DNA from: Blattamonas nauphoetae
Lineage: Eukaryota > Preaxostyla > Oxymonadida
DNA length: 64,000 nucleotides
Direction: 5' to 3'
NCBI GenBank assembly: GCA_033064195.1
Contig: JARBJD010000309.1
Location: 1-64,000, forward strand
The notes below the pieces were generated by a model. The model worked only from the letters and a program-made list of their open reading frames with translations. It was not told the DNA's origin and did not search any database. Made by a program: the position numbers and the translations under genes. Below are positions 1 through 12,671 of the stretch, in pieces; position 1 is the stretch's first letter, and each line of letters opens with the position of its first letter.

Positions 1-116
1 ATCCATTGGAGATTGAGACAAACCGAGCGAAAGGGATTTTTCTACAAGTGATGAAGTTCCGGATGAGCATTTTACATAGAGGTAATGATCAAGACCACAA
101 CATGGGGATCTCTCAA

Positions 117-200
117 ATGACTTCGTTTTGGAAAAATGACTTGGTCTTAAGTCATGAGAAAAAGTGAAAAGTAAGTCATATGACTTCAAACCAAGTCGTT
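117..200. repeat. End of an unseen inserted element: ATGACTT/AAGTC word cluster
   Basis: The words ATGACTT, GACTTGG and their reverse complements AAGTCAT and CCAAGTC recur at close spacing in both orientations, partly as palindromes (AAGTCATATGACTT near 174-187). The pattern matches the subterminal word clusters of the delimited TIR elements in this window. It abuts the first codons of an NHREM family copy running leftwards, so it is read as the right end of an element whose body lies outside the window. Its exact end and TSD cannot be fixed without the other end. Confidence 0.45.
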
Positions 201-218
201 CCGACTACACTGGTCCAT
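201..218 (-). pseudogene. NHREM family copy 0, first codons only
   Basis: The minus-strand ATG at 218-216 is preceded, reading leftwards, by sequence at 219-270 that closely matches the region upstream of the start of family copy 4 (43203-43265), including CCATGG and a GATCATGCCC-type block. Only a handful of codons follow before the word cluster at 117-200 interrupts them. This is therefore the 5' end of a ninth family member, head to head with copy 1 and cut by an insertion that continues off the window edge. The identification rests on upstream similarity, not on the few residues themselves. Confidence 0.4.
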
Positions 219-376
219 GGTTTTATCATTCGATCATGCCCCTTTGAATGCATGAAACGAACAATCTGGTTTCTTCGCGTATCGGATGAAATATCGGCAT
301 CAAGATCAATAAAGCATCCTGAAGTCGTTCAAAGACGTCTTCAGCTGGACATTTACTTGAAAAGGACAGATTCAAA

Positions 377-390
377 AATGGGACGATCTT
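377..390 (+). promoter_or_regulatory. Conserved pre-start motif of NHREM copy 1
   Basis: AATGGGACGATCTT begins 25 nt before the ATG at 402. It corresponds to AATGGGATGATCCTC, which lies 26-28 nt before the ATG of copies 6, 7 and 8. It is probably a core promoter or initiator, or a translated leader in some copies. Confidence 0.5.
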
Positions 391-1002
391 ACCTCAGATT
401 CATGTCCATCTCGCCCTGCGTGATTCACTCAAGATCCAATCCACCAAATCCACATCTATGTGGTGTTTTCCAACTGTTGATCAGAAAAGCGTGTCTCTTG
501 AAGTCGTACTCTGAACCTGTAATGTCAGAGGAAGACCTTTCAAAAGTGTTCTACGCGCTTCTCGCTTGTGAAAACCAACTATCCTTTTGATAATTCCCTT
601 GAAGACAACGCAGTTCGTGTTATCAAGGTAATAAAACAAAATTATTACGTCTGACACATTTATTCGTTGACGATCTGATCACGTTCTTGTCATCACGACA
701 TTCAACAATCGTTTTTCCAACTCTGAGTACTTAGACATGATCTTCCATCTGTCATCTCACGTTAACAAACGATGTTTTCTGTGGAATGATCTTGTGTCCA
801 AGCTTCTAACAAGCGTTGATCCTCTCCACCTCCCACTGGCAGCTCCACTCAAATATTCACATACAACTCGTTATACTTATCGAAATGTGTCTCCGCGTCA
901 CCATTAATCACCTTTACGGCATGTTACGCAACGAACATACGATCGAGGAGTATGGAAGCAGGGACCTCGTGTTTAACAAAGTTCTTCCTTCGACAGAATA
1001 TC

Positions 1003-1160
1003 GGCATAATCCGACCCCGTGCCCCGTCCAATATTTCAACAGCTGCTCTATAACATTGCACTTCGCAGTGATTCTGGAAGCATACATCTATTTGAGACCG
1101 GGTTTTCGACTTACAGACAAACTAAAAATTACTGTTCGATCAAACTCATTGCATGAAAAC
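1003..1160 (+). repeat. Left TIR of element I1
   Basis: The left terminal inverted repeat of the 11.8-kb element begins GGCATAATCC directly after the TSD. It matches the reverse complement of 12672-12833 with only a few substitutions and small indels up to GCATGAAAAC. Confidence 0.85.
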
Positions 1161-1424
1161 TTCCCTCTTTCAATCAAGGAAAACAAGAATGCATGAATGG
1201 TATTTTTAGAGTAAAATGATCTCATACTGGTCACAAGCTCCACAAACGTGATGACGTAAATCCTCCATCAATCAAGAAATGAAGTGTCTCCTGATCTTTG
1301 TTCATTTCTCTTCATTATTTCAACAGAGAGAAGCGTCTGTTGCGTGATACAAGGTGAGACACTCATTTCACAGTGAATAAGGCGCGATCTTTCTTCGAGA
1401 CAACGATGCCGAAAAGATTAAGAC

Positions 1425-2100
1425 ATGATTGAGGAGATCTTTTGCGATGTCAGACAATCCCAAACTGCGGTCCTTCCGTGTCACTCGCTTGTCCTTGTTG
1501 AGAGTTTTCGATGTTTCCAGTTTGTTTGCTTCCAGCTCCTTCTTTGCATCCTTCTTCTTTTCGAATCTTCACTTTCTTCTCGTTTTCTTGTTAGAGAGAC
1601 CTGTCGTTTGCGTCGTCTGCTGCGATCTCAACTCCAACGAATGTGGGCGAAGTGATTGTCAGAAGAAGAGTAGACAAGGCAGAGGCGAGTCGATGGAAGA
1701 ATGCCACGATGAGATGAAGTGAAGACGGTCTAAACATGAAGGATTGGGTGGATGGTCGAAGCGAGGGGAGTTGCGGATCGGTTGGGAAGGAGGTGGATGG
1801 GAGTGGGAGGGATCGAAATGGTGGAAGCTGGGGAATGTGCTGGTTCGCCAATGAAAGTTGATGAGATGAATTGAAGCAGAGACGAGATGAATGTAAATCT
1901 GAACAGAGGAAGTGACAACGTTGGAAAATAAGAAGGAGAGATGGGAGAATGTGTTGGAGTTGGGGCGAGATTGAGGTGGTCTGAAGATGACGTGAGTTGG
2001 AGGGATCGAGTTGATAAGAGAAGAGATCAGACTCGTCTGGATCAGAAGTGGATGGAGGTTGAAACCATTTTCGAGAGAAAAAGGGAGAGAGGTCGGTCAA
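1425..2100. other. Left interior of I1, no gene recognised
   Basis: Several short ORFs overlap on both strands, all low-complexity (Phe/Ser/Leu-rich on one strand, Arg/Glu-rich on the other). They look like shadows of purine-rich DNA. A proline-rich minus-strand frame (about 2108-2300, SPFPRNPVQIPSPPQTIPIR) probably belongs to the last exon of the gene to the right. Confidence 0.35.
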
Positions 2101-3316
2101 TTCGGCCTTCTAATGGGTATGGTTTGGGGTGGAGAAGGGATTTGGACGGGATTCCTCGGAAAAGGCGATGATGAGAGAACACTCGGGACATCTGGTTCGA
2201 GGGGTTGATTTCCTTCTAGTGTGATCATTTCTTGCTCAGCTTTGAGGATTGGAGGGATCGTCACGGGTGCAGTTCCCGCGATCGCCTAAAATTGCGTTTG
2301 AAGTGCTTTTCGTTCCGACGGGCCTCGGACGTGGAGTTGACTGTGGTGGGGCTGTTTGGCAAGTGTTTTGGCCATTTTGATCCATTTCTCGACCAATCTC
2401 AGAATTGTGTTGAGTCTGTTCAACTGGATGTCATGTTCTGAGAGAGCATCCTCTGCCATGCAGATCTGCTCCTCAGCGATGCGTCCTGATTCTGAGCTTC
2501 CTCCTGCTTCTGTTCAATCTCTCTCATTTTCCTCGCGAGTTCTTCCTGCATCTTCTGATTTCCTTCGAATCTTCTCTGTTGTTTGTCACACTCTCATCGA
2601 GACTTCCACTGCGAATAACTCGAATCAATGCGGTCCGTTCTTGCTTCGGAGAGTGTTTTGTGAGTGATGTACCGAGTGGCTGGGACAGAACTGAACAGTT
2701 TTGGGAAAGAGCATTCGAAAATGATCTGACTGAATTGCTTCGCTTCCGATCAGGTCAATCAGAACGAGAAAGACATCTTCAGATGGGAGGGACACTAGGC
2801 AAGGATTGGAGGTGAACACACAGAATGAACGAGCGAGATTGATGAATGATCAGATGCAGCTCAAGTGCATCGGAGAGCCCTTCTGTGCGCAGGTGTCCAA
2901 ACACCAACTTGTATCGGTGTTGAACAGCTGTCCCTTTCTTCAGCGAGACAGGCAGTTCGTCCAAGAGAGCCCCGATGAGCTGGTTCGTCATTAGTTCAGT
3001 GTCGAAAGAGAAGGCTGTCGATGCAGGCAATCGCAGCTGGAGAAGACACGATGGATTGAGTCATCTGTTCCAGGAAGGGTGAGAATGCCATGATTGATCC
3101 GAGGAGATACGTGAAATGGTGAGATTGATCCGGACCTTCATTCGCAAATCTCTGTCTGAACAACAACGTTCGGAACTTCTATTCACTGATCATTGTAGAT
3201 TTCATGTGGACAACTTTCTTTCTACACATTTCGACCTTCGCCACGATGCGGATGGTCGGGTTCCCAGATGAGGATTTCAGAGTTGAAATGTGACAAAGAA
3301 AGACGATAAAGCAAGC

Positions 3317-3952
3317 TTAGTCTCTACACCCCTTTCCACACAGATCTTGCCCCGTTCGCACCACCTCAATCAGCTTCCCGATGATTCCGGTCGATTCTCG
3401 GTCGCGTCGGTTTGCTTCGCTAATTTCTTCTTTCAGCGTCATCAATTCACGCTCTCCTTGTTTGCTTTCTTTCATCCATCGCACTCTCTCTGCATAGATC
3501 CGAAGCTACTTCTCCAGAAACACCGTTCTTTCCTTCAGCTCCTTCAACTGCACTGCTTGTTCGTCATTCGGATCCAAAGTCTGCGACAATGACCTCAGAC
3601 TCCCCGACGATGCAGACGGCGAGAACTGGCTTGAAGATGAGCCATGCAAATCCGCGTTCACAGGCAGGAGGATCGTGGGCGTCCCAGATCCAGGAAGAGA
3701 ATGACGCCGAGTGAAGACGGGAGAGGTGCTGTGGCTGGACGAATGGGAAGAGGGGCCAGAATGCTGAGCAAAGACCGCAGGACCCGATTCTGGTTCAGCC
3801 GAAGTGTCCTTCGAAGAATGCTCACTATCAAGACGCTTCGGGGTCTGACTGTCGTTCGCATCCGATGCATCCTGCGGGTGCTCTGCTGTTGGTTTGGTCT
3901 CAGCGTCTTCCGCCTTTTGGTTGACGAGATCTTGGATCTCCACATTTTCTGC
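3317..3952 (-). pseudogene. Ser/Pro-rich plus coiled-coil exon with an in-frame TAG
   Basis: It begins after a TTTTCAG acceptor near 3953. The frame reads AENVEIQDLVNQKAEDAETK, a Ser/His/Pro-rich linker, then LKELKERTVFLEK. A TAG codon follows at 3506-3508, and the same frame continues as LRIYAERVRWMKESKQGE... to TAA at 3317-3319. The helical pattern is continuous across the TAG, and Gln would fit there. The stop could be a nonsense mutation in captured cargo or a readthrough codon. Confidence 0.45.
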
Positions 3953-4087
3953 CTGAAAACGATTCACAGGAAAAGCACAAACATTCAACATTTCGAGCGC
4001 ATTCAAGCATTGTCGATTCACATTCGAATGCAATTTTGCAAAAGAGGAAGATAGTTTTGCTGAGACAGCGGATAAATGTCAGAATAA

Positions 4088-4382
4088 TTAGACGATTTTG
4101 GCCTTCTCCAATGTGCGGAGTTGGGTCAACAAACGCATCTGCTCCTTCAACCCCAGCAATTCCGTGTCATCTGGTTTCTCTTCCAGTTTCTTATCCACAC
4201 TCAGCAGCATCTTTCCCAACTTTTCAATTTGAACGGTCATCTCCTCTGATTCTTTTGTTTGTTCCTCAATAACATCACCAAGCGTGTCTTGAACATCGCT
4301 AAGTGTGTCATAATACCAGTCGAGTGAGAGTTCCGATTGTGAGAACGCCGTTTGCGTCGATGTGATTGTCGACAAGATCTGA
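4088..4382 (-). CDS. Acidic coiled-coil exon within I1 cargo gene
   Basis: The exon follows a polypyrimidine tract and CTCAG on the minus strand (about 4383-4387). It encodes an acidic, charged-helix segment (SLDWYYDTLSDVQDTLGD, then IEEQTKESEEMTVQIEK and KKLEEKPDDTELLGLKEQ) that ends at TAA 4088. Heptad-like spacing of Leu/Ile/Val suggests a coiled coil. The neighbouring exon (about 3317-3952) is Ser/Pro-rich, then coiled coil. Function unknown. Confidence 0.45.
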
Positions 4383-5399
4383 GAATAGAAAGACAGACAT
4401 GAAACTCAAAAAGAGAGAAAACTGTTTGAAAAGTGTCCTCAATATCAGATCTTGGCGATTCTTCTTATTGTCCATCACGGTGTCCTCTTCCGCTCGACGA
4501 TCCCAAATCTGCAAATCATGCTTGTTCGTTGGCTCTCGTCCATTCTTCTCTCTTGAACTGCACACTCCCACCCCACTGTGCAATCCGCGCTGCGTTGTGC
4601 ACTCGCATGATCAGCGACAAGCTGTTTTCCAAGTTTCCGACCACAGAAGTGTGTTGAAGGAAGGATGCAGGTTATATGCCAACGTTTCGTTGTCGAACCG
4701 TCCCACCAGCGACGGGAAGACCGAGATGAACGATGGATACAGAATCTAGTCGCGGGGCTCGTGGGGATTTTTGGAGATTCGGGCAACGACCCAAAGAGAA
4801 GAGAATTCAAGAATAGTACCAGAATCTACTGAGTCCGACGACTTCTCAGTGATTTGGCCACACAATGCTTCAATTGCGCGAGTCAGGAGGCTGTGTTGTT
4901 CTTGAAGCACTCCTCTCAGCAACAACGAGAACATGTCGCAAACTGTCACCAGAACTCCCAGAATCGTGAGTGGCTGAGCAGGTTCAGAGGATTCCCTTCC
5001 CATCAGCTGTCTGTTCACATCATTGAAGTCCTTTCTGTCTGAATCTTCCGATCGTGCATCGTGGTGAAGATCGGAGCGTTCATCTCCAGATACTGATGTA
5101 CCTGTTCCAGACACCGAGGAATCATGTTCATGTTGATGAATCGGATGACCCATTCGATCCCCAGCAAACCCAGTAGCTGATACAGTCAGTTGATTTCGTT
5201 AGACGTGAACGCCAGGAATGGGGACTCCAAGTGACCCTATGCCGACATTGTGCTTAATTTGCTTGGAATGAGCTTGAATGACTTGTTTGTTCGTGAAAAC
5301 AGGACAGGGAGTTGGGATCTTGGAAGATGTAGTACCTCGACACAACAAAATGGATCCAAGCGTACGCCTGTGCAATGTAACCACTCGTGTTGCTTTGTT

Positions 5400-7190
5400 C
5401 TTAAATTTCTGCGTCGCCCACTGCGGTGGCGATCACATTGTCTGCTTTCGTTAGATCTGATTATTTTGTTGATTGCAAGTCTCCAAACAGCGACACCATC
5501 CGTTGGCCGAGAGGCACAGGAGGGGCAGTCATGAGTGGTGGCAGCATAGATAGTGGGAGGATGACACAGTTCATCAAATCACGTGAGGGTAGAGTGTTGA
5601 TTGTGATGATTGAGTTTGATGCGTCCATCGCTTGTGAAAGGGTTGATCGGAATAGGTTGAGGTATTGGGAATGGAGTCTTCAGGCCTGTTCAAGGAGGCT
5701 GCGAAGATTCATTGTTCGAAATCTCAGATTGATCACACCCAGATCTCTGTTTTGCTTTGCCTTTGGAATGCATTCCTTCCCATTTCAATCGCATTATCGT
5801 GGTTGAGATGATTGAACAGAGCAGAGAGTGGAGAATAAAATGTGGAGGTGCGCTATTCGATGTTGTTGGAGAGTCGCCTCCAATGCCTACCTTCAAACAG
5901 GAGAGAAGCAGGAATAGTACCTGGAAATAGTGCTGAAAATGATCTAAATGGAGCACACTTGTTCATGTTTGGGCACAGGTTTGTCAGCAGACGCTGTTGA
6001 TTCAACAGATTGGACGATGATACTGATCCTGGCATCTATCTCCGCAAGTTACACAACACGTGAGTCAGGCGAGACAATGAAAAATGTCTTCTCGACAGCC
6101 TGTATTGCTCTTTAATCATCAGAGTGATGAGAATGAGCTTTTTCATTTTTGTGTTGATCGGATCCTTAATTGTAACTGAGATTCAGAAATGATCTTGAGA
6201 TGCTAACTGTGTCTGTTCAGTTCAGATTCAGTTGAAACTATTTTAAAGAACCATTTGGCGTTCTCAAAACTCTCTTAACTGTCTTTGTTTTGATGTTCGA
6301 AGAAAATCACATCCACTTTGAAGTCCCTACTCGTGTTGATCTCTTGAAGGAGGCATTTTTGGACACTATTTCATTTTCCACAATCTCACGAACAAGGTCC
6401 ACTCTGATCTCAGGGAAAATGACCGATTAATGACACGCCGTGCATTGTTGCTTATCTCTTTAGTAGAAACTACGTTCTTTCTTCCTGCTTATCATTCACC
6501 AATTCTATCCAACTTCTCTAGCTCAAGACAAGAAACTCTCTGTGACTCCGTGTGATAACCAGAATGGAATAAAACCCATATAACTTTCAGAATTTGAGGG
6601 AGGATCATTTCTTGTTTTCACTTTTAGCAGTCGATTTGGGTCAGAATTTCAGACATCATTACAAAGTCCGAGGATTCAAATCGAATTTTTTGAGATTATT
6701 GAAAAGTTCGAGAATCCGAATGATAAAACAAGACGAATCCCTCTTGTCAATTGTTTGTCTTATTTCACGAAAACAACGATGAATGATGTCTCACGCGAAT
6801 CTTTGAGAATGGATAATGCCCGTCTCGACTGTGTGATGAGACGAGATTCGACAATAGCTGGAATAACTATTCTCTGATTTCAAACAGTCTCACCCACTTG
6901 TCACCATTGTCAGACTCTTGATACAGATCTGATCGATCACAGCTTTTGATCACAACGTCGAGATCGCTGCTCACTTCACTTCCCTTGGTTCTCAATAGTT
7001 TCGAAATCCATGAGAGCAAGTGAAGCGGAAACAGGAATCAAAGAGTTCTATTTAGCGCTGTTTTGGTCAATTCTCTCTTTTACCCGCCAATTTCACGATC
7101 TCACAAACAATAGAGGCAATTACGGTGGAAATCCTTGTGATGAAATGATCGATTGAATGAGTTCTGACAAAAAATGAGACAGTTATTGAA
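5400..7190. other. Middle of I1, no convincing gene
   Basis: Apart from the short candidate first exon ending near 5920 (MPGSVSS... on the minus strand, start 6035), no ORF here has a protein-like composition. At 7194-7290 the box CCAAAATAGGAGG is followed by the words GATCAGAC, GGTCTG and TGATCA repeated in both orientations. This resembles the subterminal regions of elements I2 and I5. Confidence 0.4.
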
Positions 7191-7386
7191 TCTCCAAAAT
7201 AGGAGGTTGATCAGACCCAAAATTCGTTAGGTCTGTTCAGCTGATCACAACTTTCGCCGTGTGATCAGACTGTTTCTAAGGTCTGCTCAAGACTTTCAGG
7301 TTGAATTCGAATCGAATAGAGCCAAGTTTGGACGTAAGTTTTTATCATGGGGTCGACCATACTTTTTTCTCTTCAAGTCGATCCTC

Positions 7387-8400
7387 ATGGAAATTGATCG
7401 GGAGGCTCCTCAATCTGATTATCTTCCCATTTTTCTCAATTCTGATGCGGCTTGTGAATGGTTTCTATCTCGATACGTCACAAACACTCACATTTGTGGT
7501 AAATGCCGTATTCCAACTCGACTATCACGAAAGAGAGACAGAAATCCTTTTTGGGAATGCTCGAGATGCGGCAGAACACGTTCCGTCCTAACTGGGACAA
7601 CATTTCAACACACAAACCTTGAAATCGGCAAAATTCTCGCAATCTTGTTATTTCTGTGGACAGGTGTGACAGCTCGGCACACCTCGGTTCTTTTGCATGT
7701 TGGAGAAGACACCATTGGGTATTGGCGGAGTTTGATTCGGTGCGTCTGTGTACAAGTCTGGAACGAAAAGCAAGAAATGTTGGGTGGGGAAGGGCGAGTG
7801 GTAGAAATCGACGAGGCAATCTGGAGAAGACGAAAATATCATAGGGGAGAGCAAAGAAACAGATATGGATATTTGGGGAATTGAGAGAAATGAAGGAGGA
7901 AGAAAGGGCAGGAGTTTTGTTACAATAGTCCGGCATCGGAACCAATCAACTTTAATTCCAATTATTCAGCAAAAATTCGACCCGGAACTCTCATTATTAG
8001 CGATGAATGGAAAGCGTACGACTGTTTAAAGGATCTAGGATATACACATCAAACCGTCTGCCATAAGCGCAATTTCGTAGATCCAACCACTGGTGCATGT
8101 ACAAATCACATAGAAAGTATGTGGTCTCAACTGCGAAATTATCTACCTCGTTATGGGGTCAGAAAGCGTTTTTTGATAGATTATTTAGCTCAATGGCTCG
8201 TACGACAACATTCATTGCTAACTTTCGAGGAGGTGGTCGGACTGGTGCTGCACTATAAACCAGACAGGTCGGGAAGCGAAGATGAGTGGAACAGTTCGTC
8301 TGAGGAGATCCCGGAACTGAGGGACATCCAGGCGGACACCAGCGTGGAGGAGGAATCTGATGGGGCCGGCGATGGCGCGTCGGCTTCTGATTATTCATAA
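7387..8400 (+). pseudogene. Merlin (IS1016/ISXO2-like) DDE transposase, two frame slips
   Basis: The ATG at 7387 opens a frame with a zinc-ribbon (CGKC, then CSRC about 24 residues later), followed by GRVVEIDEAIWRRRKYHRG, which holds the first catalytic Asp. Further pieces encode IISDEWKAY (second Asp, about 8000) and CTNHIESMWSQLRNYLP (catalytic Glu, about 8110), then an acidic C-terminus ending TAA 8400. This is the Merlin/IS1016 order and spacing. The frame changes near 7877 (a run of four G) and near 7975 (a run of five A). Each looks like loss of one base in a homopolymer, so the copy is inactive or these are assembly errors. Merlin transposases cut at TIRs and leave 8-9-bp duplications, matching the TSDs seen around I1, I2, I3, I5 and I6. 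Confidence 0.8.
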
Positions 8401-8899
8401 GTCAGAAATTGTATCTCTCTTTTTTTCCTCCTTGTTTATAAGCATTTGCATCTGCCACAACCAACTCGTCACAACCAGCGAAATACCTTTCACTCTTCAA
8501 AAACAGACAACGGGATGCAACATTCTGTTCACTTTTAGTCAACTCGGCATGAATTACTTCAGGATTTGACGTTTGGTCATGTCAGTCCATTCTTCATCCA
8601 CCATTCTCGTCTACCAGCCAAGAAAACAGGACAAATCAAAGTATCATCATTCTCAGGCCTCATACAATTGTATCTTTGCTCCTTGCGACTCTAAAGTTTT
8701 ATTATCATCCTCTATCGCAAGCTGAAATTGTGAACCAGACTTATTCGCAGACACTTGCGAATGATGCGTCAGTGCTTCATCAGCTCATCTCGACAAACTC
8801 AGGAAGCGGCAGCCTCTAGCACAGTGCTCCTCTCACAGGAGGTCTGTCTATTCAGTCAAAAGCACAAGCCTAGCAAATTCATTCCCCAGTCGTAGAATC

Positions 8900-10860
8900 G
8901 AAGAATCTAACTGCTCTGGAATTGGCTCAACTTGACCTCCTCCGTTTTGCAAACGAGCACACAAACAAGATATCGTCGTCTCGGACGTGAGCGGATTTGT
9001 GGGACTTTATGTCAGCAACCGTCCAACGACTGCGAACGGCCGACTTCAGACTGTTTATGCAGACCATCGACAGAATATTCTCGCCGCTCTCGTTTGTGCT
9101 GGCTGGGCGTATGAGAAAGGCCGGACGCGTGCTGATTGCCGGAATCGCAGTCGATCTATCCAGTGTAGAACGGACAGCTGATATCCAGCGCTTTCACTGC
9201 TTTTCAAGATCCCCTTTCTTCATCCCCTTCACAATACCTCAGCCTTGTCCGATAAACGTTCTCACAAGCGCTGACCACATTCAACTCAATCATCCCAATC
9301 AACGCAATTCCCTCATGTGTCCTAACGAACCTTATCATCCTTCAACAATTCGGACCTGTCTCACGCAACACTCACCCTCCTGTTTCTCTCGTTCAATGGA
9401 TACAGCCGCTAATCGGAGATTCTCATTCGACGAAAGAATCGAAACTGACGATAGCGTATGAAGTGGTCACAACAGCACTAGGCAAGACCGAAATCGAAAA
9501 AGTACAACAAGTAACTGTATTGCGCACACTCCAAACCATTCAGAACACTCTCTGCACAGTAATTGGTAGTTGCCTTCCTTGGCATTTCCTTCATGCCGCA
9601 TCATTTGTCTGTAAAGCTCCTGAGTCAGCTAGAAATCAAAAGATTCAAACCGAACACACTTTGACGATGCTAAAACACAGCTGATGAGAAAGGAAACTAC
9701 CAATTTTTTCTCTGCCTCAAGCGATTCTGGGGTTGCGGGATGAACTTCCAGAACCGTCTACCACCATTCAATCAATCATACGTCACAAGAAATACAATCT
9801 TTCGTTGACCATCTTCGTCAATCATCTTCCTCATCCATTTTTGAACTCTTATGCTCATCCTTGTCGCAAATGTTACTCCAGGATTCGTACAATTGGACAA
9901 CCGAAATCACCTCATTTGTATGTCTAGCTTTCTGTCTCGTTTATCAACAGTTCAGAACGAACGTGGGAATAACACCAGATTCTACCGTTCAATACAACAA
10001 CTCTGCTTATCATTTCGCACCGCACAATTCAAGGTCTGTTTCAGCCTCATCTCTCACTGTCATTGCTTCATCTTCTTTGTTCTCAGAAATACATAATGCG
10101 TGGAAGGAGTATCAAGGTTGGGTGTTCAAAAACTTGAAACATGCTGCCAACTGCACCCATCCACCAGGATTCGACGTCTACGGACAACCAATCGTGTTCA
10201 GCATCCATCATTCCCTCATTTTCTTCTTTTCAGTCTATCACTTCAGCCCAAACCACGAGCAGGTTCCCAACGATCCCATTTTCCGTCACATCAAATCAAA
10301 CAGTCTCCATCTCACCTAAAACAATAAGCCCCACAACTGGACAACCAGCAGTCATACACTCTACTTCCTGTTCAACGCAGATCGTTCCAACTTGAAGCCA
10401 ACTTACAGAACGGAGATTATCAACCGCCAAACACCCTTCCAGGTGAAGACACCCACGCATTCTCTCCCAACATGATCGGCGAACAATACTCTTATATCTC
10501 GTCGCGATCCATCTCACAAATCAGGACGTATTCATCAAAGTCGGTGTCACCAACCTGGGAGTTGTCATCTGGTTCCTGTAGAAGTGTCCGAAGCGCTAAT
10601 ACAGCACGCGTACTGCTTCTTTGCCCAACAGTACCAATTTGGTCTGTATCTGCAAATGCATCAGCCCCACCAACAGGCACATCGGATCATCGCTCCCGTG
10701 CACATTGTTCAGGCTGGGATCCTGAGGTGTGTTCTTTTACTAGAAAATATCATTCCTGGCAGCTTCTGAGCCAGCAGTCCTCCATCAAGCTTCACCTCCA
10801 GATGCCAAACATCCCCAAAGTTGCCCACAATGCACGTGAGTCCTCTACCAAGGCAAGACA
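8900..10860 (+). pseudogene. Scattered exon-like pieces of an unidentified gene in I1
   Basis: Several plus-strand stretches have protein-like composition but no continuous frame: ALELAQLDLLRFANEHTN (about 8917), VSLVQWIQPLIGDSHSTKES into VVTTALGKTEIEKVQQVTVL (about 9380-9550), and EITSFVCLAFCLVYQQFRTN (about 9907). They could be exons upstream of the PUF-like piece, or pieces of another captured gene. No domain was recognised. Short introns and decay cannot be told apart here. Confidence 0.3.
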
Positions 10861-10866
10861 TCCCAC

Positions 10867-12627
10867 ATGGACACCATTTTCCCGGTTATCCTCAACAGTG
10901 TTCAGGCTCACATGTCCAGTCTTCTCTATCAGACCAATCCTCCGAGCCCCCATTCTTCAACTCCATCACTAAAACATACGATATCGATGCCTGAATTAAC
11001 GGATTCATCTCCTCGGGCACGACAAATTGATAGCACCCTCGTTCGTTTCATTGAGCAGAATGGAGAATACAATCTAGTCACTGTTTTTACAGAACCGAAT
11101 TCCATCTCTCCATGTCAACAAGATCATGACCATGTGCAGACATTATCAACTCTCAGCCTGACACCGAGAATATTCTCAAGCGACACAGTTGATCCAGACC
11201 GACCACACGCACAAACAACAGGCCATCCCTCGCAAATCGGTCAACCCATCTTTCCAGCCATCCGATCACTTGCGGACACTTCGGAATATCGTTTACAGAT
11301 GCTGGTCATGACTGTTTGATTCATGAGTCTTCACCGATGTCGCTTCAAGCAAAATGGAAGTGACTCTGAAACAACACAAATATTTCCACATCCAACCGAC
11401 GATATGGGCAATGGTGAACGAAACAGGACTCCAACACTCCATCAAATTCAGCCAACAACACTCGCCAATCCTCAACCAACCATTGTTCCTTTGCCAAGCC
11501 TATCGACATCGGAACCGACAGTAACTGCACCAACTGTTGAAAAACGTTTTGTTCCTCGAATCAAGACGGGATCGCATCACCCAAAGCTTGCTACAGCGTC
11601 CCCTTCGACATCCCATCCCCACTCCCAATCTAGTCATTTGCATGATTTATCCACTCCCAAATATGTTTTCCCACCCCAACAAGGATCCACATTCACAACA
11701 CCATATTGCCCGCAAGACACTTCTCACTCTACACTGCAAATCTCCTCTCCACAGCTCACACCCTCTTTCTCGTCAGCTCCAAACACAATATCTTGGCCGC
11801 ATCCAAAAAATACCCTTCAAGTCCCTTTTGTGCACCCTCCGCAACAAATCCCCCAATTTCATCCGCTCGTTATTCCGAAACAAACATCATTTCATGTCAC
11901 TCCGAACTACACCTCTCCAGCGATCTCCATTCTTCACCCTGTGAACGCCCACAACTTTAACGCTCTTCGGACACCAATTGACGTTGATATTCAAGACCCA
12001 TTCCGTTCTTTTTCAGCAGTTGTTGATCAAACCGAAACACTCCTCTCCTCCCAGCAATGGTGCCGATTTTATCAAGAAGTACTCTCAAGCATCGAAGGAC
12101 AGGACAAAGACGGTCGTGGGACGCGGGCAGACATGGTCATTCTCGCAGCGCGTGTGGGAATGTCAGCGGAATCCGTTTCGCTCCTCTCGCTCACTCTCCA
12201 ACTGAGTTTCGCCGAAATTTGGCCGAAATTTGTGTTTTGATGTTCGGATCGCTTTGGACACTTTACCATGCAGATCTTAATCCACCTTTCGAGCAAAGAT
12301 CTTCTCCGCCAATTTGGCAACCTCTTAACAGCATCTACAGCCTTCGAAATCTGTCTCCATCCATTCGGAACGCACTGCATCCAAGCTATGATTGTTCGAG
12401 CCGGAGGAAACACCGATTTGGAGGCACAACTCGGACGTCATCTGTATGGACACGCCTTCCGTGTTTCAAGCGATAAAACAGGAATTCACGTCATTTTGTG
12501 CATTCCTCTTGTTCGTGATCGCTTTTCTATCCTCAGCCTGTTGTTCCCGATACCGCCTTTCTTCATTTTTCGTCACGTCGATATTCTCAACTTTATTCTT
12601 GCTCTGTTTCATTGTATCATCTCATGA
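10867..12627 (+). pseudogene. PUF-like (Pumilio-type) RNA-binding gene fragment in I1
   Basis: One frame stays open from 10867 to 12627 except for TGA at 11317-11319 and 12238-12240. The first two thirds are Pro/Ser/Thr/Gln-rich and low-complexity, as in the N-terminal region of many Pumilio proteins. The end carries two PUF-like repeats: CSDRFGHFTMQILI (about 12241) and FEICLHPFGTHCIQAMI (about 12340). Canonical PUF proteins have eight such repeats binding single RNA bases, so this is at most a truncated module close to the right TIR. The two in-frame TGAs and the missing repeats indicate a non-functional captured fragment, although introns at the TGAs are not excluded. Confidence 0.45.
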
Positions 12628-12671
12628 TTCATATTTGTGATTGTTGGTACTAGAAATTTGTGTAATGGTGT

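Larger units (their letters stand above)
2108..6035 (-). pseudogene. Remnant of a multi-exon coiled-coil-type gene inside I1
   Basis: A chain of minus-strand coding pieces runs leftwards. A plausible first exon starts at ATG 6035 (MPGSVSSSNLLNQQRL...). Further pieces lie at about 4746-5153 (LLTRAIEALCGQITEKSSD), 4088-4392, 3317-3952, 2625-3030 (QLIGALLDELPVSLKKG) and 2300-2600 (EEQICMAEDALSEHDIQLNR). It ends in a proline-rich stretch at TGA near 2108. The polypeptides are Glu/Lys/Gln-rich, consistent with coiled coils, but no family was recognised. Candidate 3' splice sites (TTCTCAG near 4380, TTTTCAG at 3953-3959, TTTTAG near 2287) support introns. In-frame stops (for example TAG at 3506-3508) and frame changes not obviously explained by introns suggest a decayed or captured copy. 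The exon structure is provisional. Confidence 0.4.
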
